Positions 1-12,400 of a stretch of 23,907 nucleotides of DNA are shown here, one piece after another. This stretch comes from Cyclostephanos tholiformis. Taxonomy: Eukaryota > Bacillariophyta > Thalassiosirophyceae > Thalassiosirales > Thalassiosiraceae. The notes beneath the pieces are model-generated. The model had not been told where the DNA came from. It searched no databases and saw only the letters and a program-made list of their open reading frames with translations. The DNA lies in assembly GCA_036939975.1 (NCBI GenBank), contig JALLPB010000096.1:1-23907 (forward strand), read 5' to 3'. How positions within the stretch are numbered: the stretch's first letter is position 1; the number at the start of each line of letters is the position of its first letter. A program made the translations under genes and the position numbers.

Positions 1-700
1 CCGGAGTAAAATTTATCGCGAGGCTATCTAGCAAAATTAAAAAAATATATATCTCTTATTTGGGGAATAGCCGCAAAAATTTTGGCTAAACTGCTGTAGG
101 AGCTCCTATGTTTTGGCTAAACCCCGGAGATGTAGAAATAATACATACCTCACAAAAGCCTTAAGTTGATCTATAATATTTACAATGTTGCCCAGTTGAG
201 TGTACTGCTTCTAGGTTCAACTCAATTTTTATGCAAAACATTTAGTTGTTCTAGTATTTTTACTAGATCCATTAAGCACATTTAGATAAACTTTTAGATC
301 AACTTAATTGATCTAGTGGGCTGCCTCACAGCTCATTTTCTTCATATCTAATGGGGTGGCGATTGATTGTCAGTCAGTCAGTCTTTTTTTTTTGGGGGGG
401 GGGCCAATTAGCTTTCACCTAGTTTTTCATTATATTCTTGTTAATATTTACTTAGGCAAACAATATACCATTGGAAAGCTCCCCTCAAGCTCTTTCTGCA
501 GATATTATAATATTTTAATTATGTGTATTTTCCATCAAGATTATTATTTTTTGTTATAGACTGAAAGACTCGGTAGATGGCTCCGCCATGATGGTGGTTT
601 ATTTTGGATGGTTGAAGAGTTTTTCCTCCCTAAATCATGAATCATACATACCCACGTATGTAATTGTATGGTATTATAGAATAGTGAGCTTTTTGTGCTG
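1..700. other. AT-rich non-coding stretch with short repeats
   Basis: I see no convincing gene here. The stretch is AT-rich and has small repeats: TTTTGGCTAAAC occurs twice near 80-125, TAGGAGCTCCTA near 97-109 is a palindrome, and variants of AGTTGATCTA recur between 170 and 315. A CAGT triplet leads into a run of ten T and then ten G at 384-403. The only open frame (356-559) has poor coding character. It may be flanking or terminal sequence of the transposon relic to its right, but I could not define terminal inverted repeats or a target duplication. Confidence 0.5.
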
Positions 701-2290
701 CCTGTTTTTGATACTTGCTGGGTTTCCAGGAAGGAACTATACTGTGTATTTGTTTGCCTCCTAAATCAAATGTAAGAGCTGAACATACTCATTGTCCCCT
801 TCCTCAAGTGCCCATATCACTCAGACATGCTAGCATCAATGGGGCAGCTCTGAATTTGCCCACAAGGCAAGGTAATTTGCTCATCAAAATCCCACTTCAA
901 AAGTCGATGGCAAAACAAGTCTGGTGTCTGGGTCTTTGTCACCAAACACCAAAAAGCAGAAGGAGCTTATGTTGCGGCACTTTGAGGCTAATATCTCCTT
1001 CTTGATCCATCCATTGACAAGCACTTCAAGATTCTTCCAGAATTGAGTTATAAACATACTGTACATTTGGTCAGTCTTCTGTATCACTGAATTTGTATTC
1101 GGGAGTTGCAGCAGGGATAAAGGTACACCCTGAGATGCCAGAGCCTCCCAAGCAGATCAATCTGCAGTTGCCCAGAACCACTGTCACATTTTAAAATCAG
1201 TCTCTTACCATATCTGTCCAACATATTTGGTTAAAGGGAGAGGATCAAATTGATGATGTACAATTCGTATTCCCAATCATCCACCCCCCCTTCTTCTTTA
1301 GTATTCTACCCAGAGGTGCAGTCCCATTCCCATTCACTTTCAGTCCCAAACTGCTCGATCAATTGAGGAATGTAGGCAAATACCTTGCTGCACAGTCTCT
1401 CCCGGTTGCTGCAGTTGCCATTGTCTGAAATGGAAGTTGGGGGTAGGGCCTTGCCTGCGGCATTGCTACCGCTAATCAAAGTAGCCATGAGGCTATCTTT
1501 ATTTGTCACCTTCTTGGCCATGATGGGAAATCTTGGATCATAAAGGACAGATGCCCCCCCTCCTACCCTTGCTGCCATCAAGCAGCAGGAATGTCTCATC
1601 AAAATTGAGGATGTTGCATAGCTGCTCCTTGGGAATGATGCATTTGTCATGCTCACCAACAAACCAACCTTCCTTTTTGCAAGCTACCAAGAATACCGTT
1701 GGTTCATTTGTATTTATTAACTTGCCGTTTCTGCATTGCTGCAGCTGAATTTTGTGTTTGCCTTGGCTTTGGCTTCAGCTGAATTTCGACATTGCACTAT
1801 AGAGTTTACATTCCAGTTTCAACGGTCATTTTGGTTGGTGACTCTATCAGCGGCAACAGAGATGAACCAGTCTCCAGTGTGCCAATCAAGACTGTGGTGA
1901 GGGCCTATGTTTTGCCAATAATTGCCTTCTTGTAGGCACAGCAGCCCCCCATCTGCTTTGCCGGGTGTGCACTCTTGGCGAGAGTGAATTTGAATGCACA
2001 CATAGCCTCAAGTCTCAAGATCAATGCATCCCAGCACCACATTTTGATGGTGGTGGCAGAGTTTGTAGCTTGCATCCTTGAGTTTCCTACATAGGAATAC
2101 ATAGAGATTAGTACCGGAAGATTGGTGATGACATCCAGTGAGGTGAGGATGAGCATCCTTTGCAACATTGCAGCCACTCGCTTTGCCCCCACCATGCTAA
2201 ATTGATCATTGAGCCATGTCCACCTGGAAGGGACATCATTTAGGCATGATGTGCAGCAGCGGAACGATTTCTCAATGATGCGAATCATCG
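700..2290 (-). pseudogene. Decayed DDE-type transposase
   Basis: Reading the minus strand from about 1680 downward gives transposase-like blocks in different frames. The first is KKEGWFVGEHDKCIIPKEQL, followed by NFDETFLLLDGSKGR near 1600-1560. The frame then slips at the C run 1554-1560 into a block with VLYDPRFPIMAKKV and SGSNAAGKALPP. It slips again at the G run 1438-1442 into NFHFRQ. Farther down, near 1087-1020, is TDQMYSMFITQFWKNLE, then LVFGDKDPDTRLVL near 940. The spacing of an acidic DET block, a GxNAAGxxLPP block and a later DQxYxxFxxxFxKNLE block is one I associate with a DDE superfamily transposase common in diatoms; the formal family is uncertain. The fragment at 1905-2288 may be its N-terminal, DNA-binding part. 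Several frame breaks and stops make it a pseudogene. Confidence is good for a transposase relic and lower for its outer limits. Confidence 0.65.
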
Positions 2291-3163
2291 CATCGTATGA
2301 TCATGGTGGCCGCCATCATCCCACAGCCACCACAGGACCACACTCCCGGCAACAAATCATACAACAATCAATACACATACTATGCAATATATATTAGTCA
2401 TAAAAAGTAGAAAAAGCTATCATTATAAATATTTTATTACCTATTATGTCACGACAAGTTGACAAATAGATGTGATGGATCGTCATCAGTTACATGGTTG
2501 TACCACCGGTGTGAAGCATCGGTGGTGACATCGACAATGCATATAAGTCGTATATGTCCCTCCTAATGACTGCAGCACTTGTATTGTCATGTCGTCTACC
2601 TCGGAGAGCATGGCAGTTGAAATTGCGAAGGTATGAATTCATGGTGGCAAATTTCCCAGTTTTGGGGCCTCTTGTGTTAGGTTCTCTAGCTTCATCCCAC
2701 CTTTTTTTGAACCCAATTTTTTAGTGACGAAGTGAGTGGGAATGGTGTCTTGCCGAAAGTATGCAGGTGAGAGGTAAGTGAGCTCTTAGTTTTAGGTAGC
2801 TAAACTTAGTAAGCGATAACTGGTAGGAGTATCATACTAACATCAACTCCAATGACGGGGGAGAGACGTGGAATGTGGAGAAATCTCCTGTTTTTTCGCA
2901 AGATCCCTCCGTAAAATTGTGGTATTGTACCTGTTCCTACGCGTCTTTCTTCAGGCAACCGACAAGTATGGTAGCAAGACCTGAATAATAAAGTGGACAA
3001 AAAACATCTCGCGAAGGTGGAGGACCACGCACATCACAACAACGCGACATCGAAGGACGACGACAAAGAGATCACGAAAATAATATTAAACCAACACAAA
3101 GCCCCCATAACGACTTTTATCATATCCGAGGCGAGGCCGGCGAGTTCCGGACGGAAAAAAAAA
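2291..3163. other. Intergenic region upstream of the giant gene
   Basis: No gene is supported here. The few open frames are short and unlike any family I know. The region should hold the promoter and 5' untranslated region of the plus-strand gene that starts at 3164 or 3212. An open frame in phase with that gene runs back to about 2993 but has no ATG before 3164, so this part is probably 5' leader. I did not identify a confident TATA box or initiator. Confidence 0.4.
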
Positions 3164-3390
3164 ATGTCATCCTTCCCCCCCCTTCATCAGCAAAGTCGTC
3201 CCCCCAGCCTCATGGCCATCCTCAATCCTCCTCCGTCCTTCGCCCTCCTCCTCCTTCCCTGTCTGCTGCTACTTACGGCCCCACTTGAGGCGGAGGGTGT
3301 GGCGTCGTCGGCACTATTGGGAGGCGCGTACGTTCCCACTACCGACGTATCTCACGTGTGAGTTGATTTATTATCCTTGATTGTCTTCTC

Positions 3391-3425
<35 letters not shown>

Positions 3426-6400
3426 CTCTCTCTCACACACAAACACTCTCGTATCGCCGTCTCTCCCTCCTGTTTTATTCGAATGGGATAATTTCTCACA
3501 TCCCCCCCCCGCCCAAACTCACTTATCAACAGAGCGTCGCTATCCCAGCTCATAGGCGCCATATCGATCGAGGATGCCATCAACGGCACCGACCTATATC
3601 GTCGCAAGTCCTTCACAAAAGAAAAGGGTCGATGGTTTAGTCTCGAGGGGATATTCAATAATCCATCCAACGATGCCGTCGACGATGTCGACGTCTCCCA
3701 AAATGCCAGGAGGTACGTCGACACGTCGAACAATCCGGTGTACGGGACCTACATGCACTCGCTTTGGATGTCGCCGCATGGCACCGGCGGCCAGGTCCAT
3801 GCGGATCCCCCCACCGCGCCCCAACAGCCGAGGGATCAATATCAATTCCTCGACGCGTCGATCGACTCCTACGGCGGGACGATCATCGAGGATATGCTAA
3901 CGAAGCCCACCGGATACAATCCCAAATTGACGTCGGAATCGATACGCGTCATCGGCATGTGGATGGCGTTCGTGCAGTCGCTGTACGACGCCGTCAGTCT
4001 CTGCGCGCGCGACTTCAACGCCGACGGAGACGTCTCGATCATCGACGTCGAGGATCCGGATTTCGTCAATCCCGTGGACGACGCCGCGGCCTTCTGGTAC
4101 GGCAGTCACAATCCACAGAACTACGCCGCGGAGGACGACGACGACGACGACGGATCGATGTACGCGTGGGCACGAATTGCCAAGTCGAACTTCGCGAATA
4201 CGACCTTCGACGCGAACGACGCGATCACGAGGGGATTGCTCAAATTGCAAACGCTGCTCCCGGAGTGCTTGGGATACAGGAATGTAGGATTGGATGCCGA
4301 CGTCGACGATCGCGCTAGGAGGATGAGAACGATCGTCGACGATGTCGTTAGGTACGCCACCGTGCCCATGGTTCAGAATCTCATCCATCACTCGGCGAGG
4401 ATCGCGTTGGGCGTGAACGATACCGCCGTATCTGGCATCGTAACCGACGACGTCGACGCGATGACGACGAATACCGATGCCACCGCCCCGATGGAGGGGG
4501 TGACGACCGTCGTCGTTGGGGGGGGGGGAGACGACGATGCGTCGACGACGCCGTTGGACGATGCGGTCGATTGGATCATCGTGAGTTCAGTGATGATTAT
4601 GATTTTTTTCCCTTCCGGTGGAGGGAGGGAGGGGGGGGGATGGGGGGGGGGATTAAGAATGATCTCTCATATCTCCAGTACAGGGGAGTGACGAGAACAA
4701 CGAGGGAGAGATATTTTGCCATATCCCTCCCTTCCCCCCTCCCACTAACGCGGTTGTGCCCCCCCCCCACCCCCCACCCCCCTTCCTCTTCTCACCCCCC
4801 TTCCCCACTTTAACGACGCCTCTTTTCTGATTTTTTTTTTTTTCAATCATCAGCTCTATGGATTGTCAACCATCGCACCCATACGTGTATGCGACGTGTT
4901 CGCATTCGACGACCTCTACGGCAAGCTTGTATACGACGCCAAGGAAGAAGTATCCGTGCTCGACGAGGACGCAAACTACATCGAAAGCCTGGAGGCGGAC
5001 GTGCTATACGACGTCCTTGACACCTTGCACTCTCGATTGACGTGCCTTGGCCTGTCCTGCGATCACGTCGGATCGTCGAAATTATTGGCCGGCACCCCCG
5101 AAATCACGACGTGCATGGACATGCCCCTTAACCTCCATGGCGAGTACCAGCACGACGGGCCCGAGGACGAATACCTTCGGCAACTGAAAATCGACATCGA
5201 CGTGCGCGCGATCGGGACGCTGGTGGAGATGGACGCGAACGATGCAGCGTACGACGTGTACCGTTGGGGCAGGCACATGCGTCGCGTCGGCGTAAACGTC
5301 GAGACGGGACGCGACGTCAACGACGTCGTCGAGGATGGCGTCGAGGTCGCGGACGTCGTCGCACTGCGCGATTTAGCGAACGAGACGTGGCACGCCAGCA
5401 ACTCCGCGGCGGCGGCGTATGCTAGTGTCGCCAATCAGGATGAGGATATGTACAAGAAGATAATGGGACTTCAACAGTTCGACGAACTGGAAGGCGTTAC
5501 GCCATTGCAGCGCCGCGTGATCGTCGAGTCGGCGCTCGTTTTCATGACGGCGCGGGTCCATGCTTTAAATCTCATGTACGAGGCGGTGGACGACTGTCGC
5601 TTGGATAATGTCGAATCTACGTGGGACCTGTCATTCGCGGCATTGTCGGGATGGGCCGAGGAGGTCGTGGAGCGGACGGATATTGGCCTAGTCGAGGATC
5701 AGTTCGCAAGAGGATTCTTCATTATGAATCTTGCTCGCTTTTTGTGTGAAAAGGATGGTCCGTGTTTAAATACGAGCAAATCGATGATAGAGGAACTGTT
5801 CCTGGATGAATTCAGGGGGGGGAAAGAGATGCTGAGGGTCATGGGCTGTGAGGATGCTGCGGACTTCATCCGTGACATCGAGAAGTTGATACTTACTGTA
5901 TTGGTTGACGCCGCAGCTTACTACGCGAAGCAACTATCAGAGGATGCAACAAATGCGGATTATTTGGCAAGGGGCTGTGAGTCGTTGTGTCGCTGCATTA
6001 TTTGTGTAATTGTGTGTGTTTTGGCCCTGTGTCGATCAATTATTAATTCCCCTCTCGCCGCTATAAACTCTGCAATCCTCGTCTCGTCGCGTCTCGTCTT
6101 CTGTACCAATATTTTTCATGAAAACCACCTCCTAATCGACCACGACCAAACGTCCCGCAGATGGCATAGCGACTGCATTGGTGCCGCTGATGCAGGACCT
6201 CGACCCCGAGGCGGCAGATATTATCGATAAGAATATGGGCGGCTTCGGATCGGAGGCCCAACCTATGGTAAATGGAGTGGAAGAGGTTCTCTTTGCGCTA
6301 AGCTCTTATGTGGCAGCCTCTGGTATCGACTGTGAGTTGTTAACCATGCAAGACTTGTGTGGGACGACGCCGAGTCCCAACGTCACCGGTGTGGGGAACA

Positions 6401-9400
6401 TGCCAAGCCCCACCCCACCCTTTGAGGACACGTTCACTCCAACGATGATCATCGGGGGTCTAGATATTCCACCTGTTTCCTGCAGATACGCAGAAGACGG
6501 CGGCCTTCCTCTGAAAAGTCTGATGACTGATCCTCCGGCACTATTTGGGGGGACTTACCATCCCGTTTCGTCTATTGATCACATGTAAGGTCATTCTGTT
6601 CGAAGTCTCATCACACCCTCGTCCCTCTATGCTTTTTGCTTGGAATTATTTGTTACCGAGCCGATTTTTTTGCACGAGTTACGGTTCTCCTTCTCAATCC
6701 ATAATCTCGTCATTTTTTACTTATCAACCCTCGCAGTGTCAAACTCACAGAAACACTCGAGTTTATTGCAAGTTCAACGACCGCATCGGACGCACTCTTT
6801 TCTTATACTGATGTTGGCGAAGATGGGATTTCTCTCCAATGCCTCAGCTCGGGTATCCAAAAGGATTACATCCTTAGGACTAATCCACTTTTTGTCATCG
6901 AAATGTATGGATTATGGGACAGCGAGCTCGGAGACAGCGACCCTGACGGATACAGTAATAAATTATTTGACGGCAATGATGTTTTGTTCTACGGAGATAC
7001 CATTGTCATGGACGAGTTAAATAAGAAGTCTGGATATGATGGCAACTTCACCGTCGAGACCATCCAAATCACAAACATGTGGATGGCGATGATAACGGAA
7101 CTTTACAGGGCGGTGCAACTTTGTGGCGAAGGGAAGGAAGCCTTGATGTATTTTGACACCAAATTCAATCCCGTCGACTTTGCCGCTGCCTTATGGTTCG
7201 GTACTGCGCAGGATGCAAATTCGATCGATGGGAGAAGTTTATATGAATGGACCAAGAGAGCGGGTTTGGCCTTTGCAAATCGTAACGTCGTGAGCGTTTT
7301 GATTACTAGACAACTATCATTTCTTCAAGCGGCTTTCTCAAAATGTGCAGATCTTTACTCGGAGGAAGAATCCAACCAGAATAGGATCGCGATGAAACAC
7401 ATGGTGGATGAACTTACACGGATGATGATAGTTCCATTGGTACAGAACTTCATCCACCACCTTGCTGTAGAGGTAGGTATGCGTGACCGCACTCACCGCT
7501 CGTGTGCACTTTCTCTTCTTGAACATTCCCTCTTGTCACTCATGATACCTCGATCGTTGGTACATTGCGCTTCATTCACAACAAAGTCCGGAATCACAAA
7601 CCAGGCGACAACAGATGAGAGAAATCACATGGTGCTGTACGCGCTCGCTGTTCTACCATTGCTTTCTGTCTGTGACAAGTCCACCACTGATGAGCTTTTT
7701 ACTGATTTGGTAATTGGCACCGAGAATGCTGTGACTTTGAACGCGAGTACGTTTTTAGACCACATTGGTAAACTTCAGGCCAAGTACCATTGTCTTGGAA
7801 TATCGTGTGATATGGGTGAGCATCCTCGTACATTTGCAGAAAAAATAACATCATTCAATGATTTTTGCCGCTCACGTGCTGTCATATTTTGTCTATTTCC
7901 ATAAAGTTGGAGTACATTCTGATCTCGATCATTGGCCAGAATGCATTATTCCTACTACTGCCAATACTGCTTTTGCAGGTTACGTGCCAACTACCGATGA
8001 ATCACTTGAGGTGAGATTTCGTCAATTCGTCCCTATTGCCACATTTGTTGTATGATCTCTCCCACCATTTATTTTTTAATGTTCGCTTCCTCTTCTTTAG
8101 ATGCTGAATATTGATGTCGATATTAGTACAATTCTGGCCTTCGTTGTCATGGAGGTATGTTTCACGAGGCCAAACTTCCCGCTCCTTGTCCTTCACTTTA
8201 ACATGCTCACCAAAGCTCCATTAATGATACTTTTCATAGGCCTATTCTGCGGCATCGGATATTTTACGTAACGGGCGTAATGCAAAAAGTAAGGACGGAG
8301 TGAATTACATCACTCTTAAGCAAATCACAACTGATCAAGAGGCGGATGCAAGTGGGATCTATCAGAGTTTTACAGTTGGTTATGATGGTCGCAATTATCT
8401 GGATGTTGCCCCTCATGCTATAGAGGGTGAAGACGCATTTTCGTCGGCTTCAGTCTTGACGAGGAGCGCTGGAGCAAGCCTCGCTTTTGCCACCATTGAT
8501 TTACATATGGTTATTCTTCTTAACATTTATGAAGCAGTAAGAGTGTGCTCAGAAGGAGGCGGCGAATATAGTGTATACTGGGACAAGGCTGTAGCGGCTT
8601 ACGTTGGCTCAAATGAGGGACAAGAATCCGGTGGCTCCGAAGTAAGTGGGTTCCTCATGTTCGAGCTTGCGCAGGATCTCTGCAATCTATACGGCAACTG
8701 TGAGGACGATGGTGGATCAATCATCAACAAAAATATCATGAACCTGTTCAATGCAACCAATTGTGAATTGGTATCAGATGCTCAAGGGAAGATTGAAAAT
8801 CTCCTACGTGCCATCATTGTTGATCTATTGGCATACTACTCAAAACTCGCTGATCTAAACATCGAGAAAAATCATTGTCTCATGGCTCATGTTGCTAAGT
8901 CTGCCGTTTTGCCACTTATGCGCCGTAACATCGACAACGAAACGGTTCTAGCAGCCGCAAATACAATTGAAAATAACATTTGGGCTCAATTCGGTGAATG
9001 TCAAGTTCTGGATGTAGAAGCTATCTATCAATCTCTCAATACATACGTGCAATACAAAGGTATCGATTGCGCCTGGCTTGGAAGCTCTGTTTGTAATAGG
9101 ACTAGTACTACACCTAATTCTCTTGGATACGAAAGCAATGATGGTTACACACCAAGCCCGGAAAACTACACACTCTTTAATGGATATTATGAACCCAATG
9201 CAGACGTGACAAGTATACAGGCACTATCGTCGGTTGTAGATTCTATCTGCAGCGCGGATAGTACTGATGTGGCCAGATATTCTTATTCAAACGACGCCAC
9301 CGCAGGGTTGACAATCGAAGCAATGAGTCTTGATGCCAAGTTTGTCATGCCAGACGAACTTCAATTCAATCAGTACATATATGCTCTGCAGGACGGCGTG

Positions 9401-12400
9401 GATGTAAGTGATGGGTCGTTACTTTTCGATGGAAAGCCGGCCACTGAATATGCGAACACAATCACAAGCGATGCTCTTGACGCAAGCATCATCCTTGGCT
9501 GTCAATCCGTGAAAGTACTTAATGTTTGGATGTGGATTGTTCACAAGTGTAAGTTTGATTGCTTCGGGATATGTTGTTGCCACCGTCGTCGTCCTCTGTG
9601 AATTATATTTTTCCATCGTCATAAAATTTCTCACTTGAACTGATTTATGGATGTAATGTGATTTTCTTGCAGTGAATTCTGTGATCGATGAATGCAGGTC
9701 CGGAACAATGAATTCGGGGCTGGTTGATGAGGTGAGTGTGGTTGACATTTGTGTGTTAATTTTTAAGAACAGTGTGCTTACTTCTCGACTCATTATTTTA
9801 TACTTCACAGGCAGCAGCGTTTTGGGAAGGAGGCAAACTTTATGCGATGGCAGAAGAGTTAGGACCGAGGTTCAGCCATGGTCAAGAGGGGGGTATGACA
9901 TTTTTGAATCGAAAAATCGTTGACCGATTGAAAGAAGCGCGCGCCATCGTTTCAAACAATGATAGTAGTTGCGGAGATCTAAATGTACATGACCTGCGTA
10001 GAATTGTGAAAGAAATCGTAACTTACATGACCGCCGTGTTGGTCCAAAGTCTCATTGATTATATGATTAGTGAGTCATGTTTTCAATAAATATTTTTCTG
10101 ACAACTTTTACCTTTACTGAGAATTTGCGACTCTTTCGTTTTCAGTGGACTACAGCGACAACAAAAATAAGTTAGTCGAACTGATGGCATTTGCAACTCT
10201 ACCTCACATTAAAACTTGTGGTCACGAAGTTATGTTTGATGATCTTCACAAGAAATTGATTAAAGAATTCAGCGATGACGCGATATATGCTACCATTGAA
10301 ACCCTTCAAAGTCACTACAACTGTCTTGGCCTGTCCTGTGATGATGTAGGTAGCCACAACCGCGCAGGAGATACATCGGACTCGTTTGCTGGTACTACTA
10401 AGCTCCCCGAATGTTTTGACGTAACTATGATAGCGGGATATCTGCCTGAGAATGCAACAAAAACGAATATGGTAAGCCATTTTGTGTTAACCCAGTGCAT
10501 GTCGAAATAGCTGTCTAACAACTCTCGATATTCGCCTCGCAGGTTGCCAGATTGGACCTCGACGCCGTGGCAATTCATCAATTGGCGAGTTTGGAAAAGT
10601 TCGAGTTGGCGAAAAGGATATATACAGAAGGTCACAACTATTATGATTATGACAACACCAAAGTTTATAACTTTGTCAGTCTTTTTAACTTCACCCAGAG
10701 CGGCACGATCGACTATACGAACTTTGATGTATATCGTCTGTACAGTGATTTTTATGGACCAGCCTTTGGCCACGAGCTGATTACTGACCTCTTTGACAAA
10801 ACTGGCCGTTTTGAAAATTCAACCACCTCTCAGCGAAGTTTAGCGGTAAAAGTCGTCATATCCAGTTTCGTGTCGTACATAGCCGCATTAGAGGCGCTCT
10901 ACGAGGCAGCATCCAGGTGCGAAACTGAAAAGACAGCTTCTATTCATGCATTTGATGGCGCTGTGGCTTTACTGATAGGCTCTGTTGAGGGACAAGGAAG
11001 TGGTGGCAGTTTAAGCGGAGAGGGACACATGTTTTACAGTATTGCTAAGAGGAATTGTAATCATTTTCATGATTGCATAGTAGGTAGTGACAGTATAGTC
11101 AACGAAGAAATTTTTTCAAGGTTGGTGGAAGGACAAGAAGCCATCGGGAATAGCCGATGTGAGGACGCGAAGAATATAGTTGAAAAAATCAATTCACTTC
11201 TCAAAGTGCCATTGGTCCAGTCTCTCCTATACTTCTCTGACCCGGTAAACAATCAATCAGATTATGATGATGCCGCATATGCTGCGATGGAAGCAGTCAT
11301 GCCTACTATATGCAATATTGATACCGTCACTTGCAATAAAATCGAATCAGTGATGAGTCCTGATGAAACTCCTGGGATTAACGCAACCGACGTACGGAGT
11401 TCTTTGCAATTCGTGCTATCTCATTCGAATTCCGATATCGATTGTGAACTTGTGAGTACTGGACTTTGTGATAAGGGCGTTGGGGACTTGGATACGGATA
11501 CGCAGGTTGACGTTGACGGAGGCTCGGATGCGCCTGATGATTTAGGTTCCGATACGCCCGATGACGTAATAACGGCGCCCCCAGACAACATTAACCCGGA
11601 AGACCCGACACCTATTCCGTTTGTGACGTCAAATTACGTTGGCGATAGATCTGCCATTGCGCTTGACGTGATACAAATTCAATCGGCGATAACCATCGAC
11701 GATTTTGAAGAGGCTACCCAGATTTACATCCATGGTTAGTTCGTTAAATATTTTTTTTCTTTTTCGTTATCCTTAATTGTGGTTCATTTAGTTTTGTTGA
11801 TGTATTAATCCCGCCAATGGATGCAGGGCGCAATTCAAAAATCTACAATGAAAACGGAATAGCGACTGGGGAGCTTAGGTCGATTTCTCGTTTTAGTACG
11901 GAATCATACAGAACCATGACGGGTGATCCAACTTACAATCTTTTCATTTATGGTCTTTCTGACGATAATCAAGAGTTCATGGGACGACCAACCACCGCCT
12001 ATGCAGATACTCTCATTTCAAATTTGTTGTTCTCTAAGATCCCGGAAGCGCAAGTTGCTATGGTCGCAGTCACGATCTGGATACAAGTCGCCCACAGTCT
12101 GCACTCTGCACACGAGGCCTGTCGTTCGTCTATATCAACAGAGAAAAGGAGTGGTAACAGTGAGAGGACGTTACAAGAAACAACAGATAATGATCCTTCC
12201 CTGTTCATCGACGAAGCAGCCGGTGAGTCCTTCGCCCGTACTCTCGCATGTGAAATTACCGCCGATATCTCTCTCGTCGCTTATCGTCCGTTTCATTATC
12301 ACAGCGTATTGGATGGGTGATAATCAAGACGCTGGTAGTTCTACACAAGGTCATTTGTTATACGCTCTTACTGAATTCATTGCAGATCAATTTGAACCAT

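Larger units (their letters stand above)
3320..6365 (+). repeat. Module 1 of the giant protein (units A1 and B1)
   Basis: A1 starts with GGAYVPTTDVSHV across intron 1. It contains DDAAAFWYGS, an Asp run, VPMVQNLIHHS and ends with CLGLSCDHVGS near 5040-5073. B1 starts near GEYQHDGPED (about 5140) and ends with IDCELLTMQDLCG near 6327-6365. Both units are G+C-rich and rich in GAC and GTC codons. B1 is the most diverged B unit: the usual GSxEG block reads ALSGWAEEVVE. Introns 1, 2 and 3 (3358-3532, 4581-4853, 5977-6160) lie inside. Confidence 0.75.

Noticed and set aside
3764..4391. Long overlapping open frames on both strands (plus 3764-4318, minus 3897-4391, minus 4121-4369)
   Set aside because: They are shadows of exon 2. 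Its GAC/GTC-rich codons avoid stops in other frames. They are Arg- or Ser-rich with no family features, while the frame used for A1 aligns with the other units.
7816..7978. A single intron from 7816 to the acceptor at 7977-7978
   Set aside because: It keeps frame but removes the linker and breaks the CDxVG motif. The acceptor at 7905-7906 restores both, so the shorter intron is preferred.
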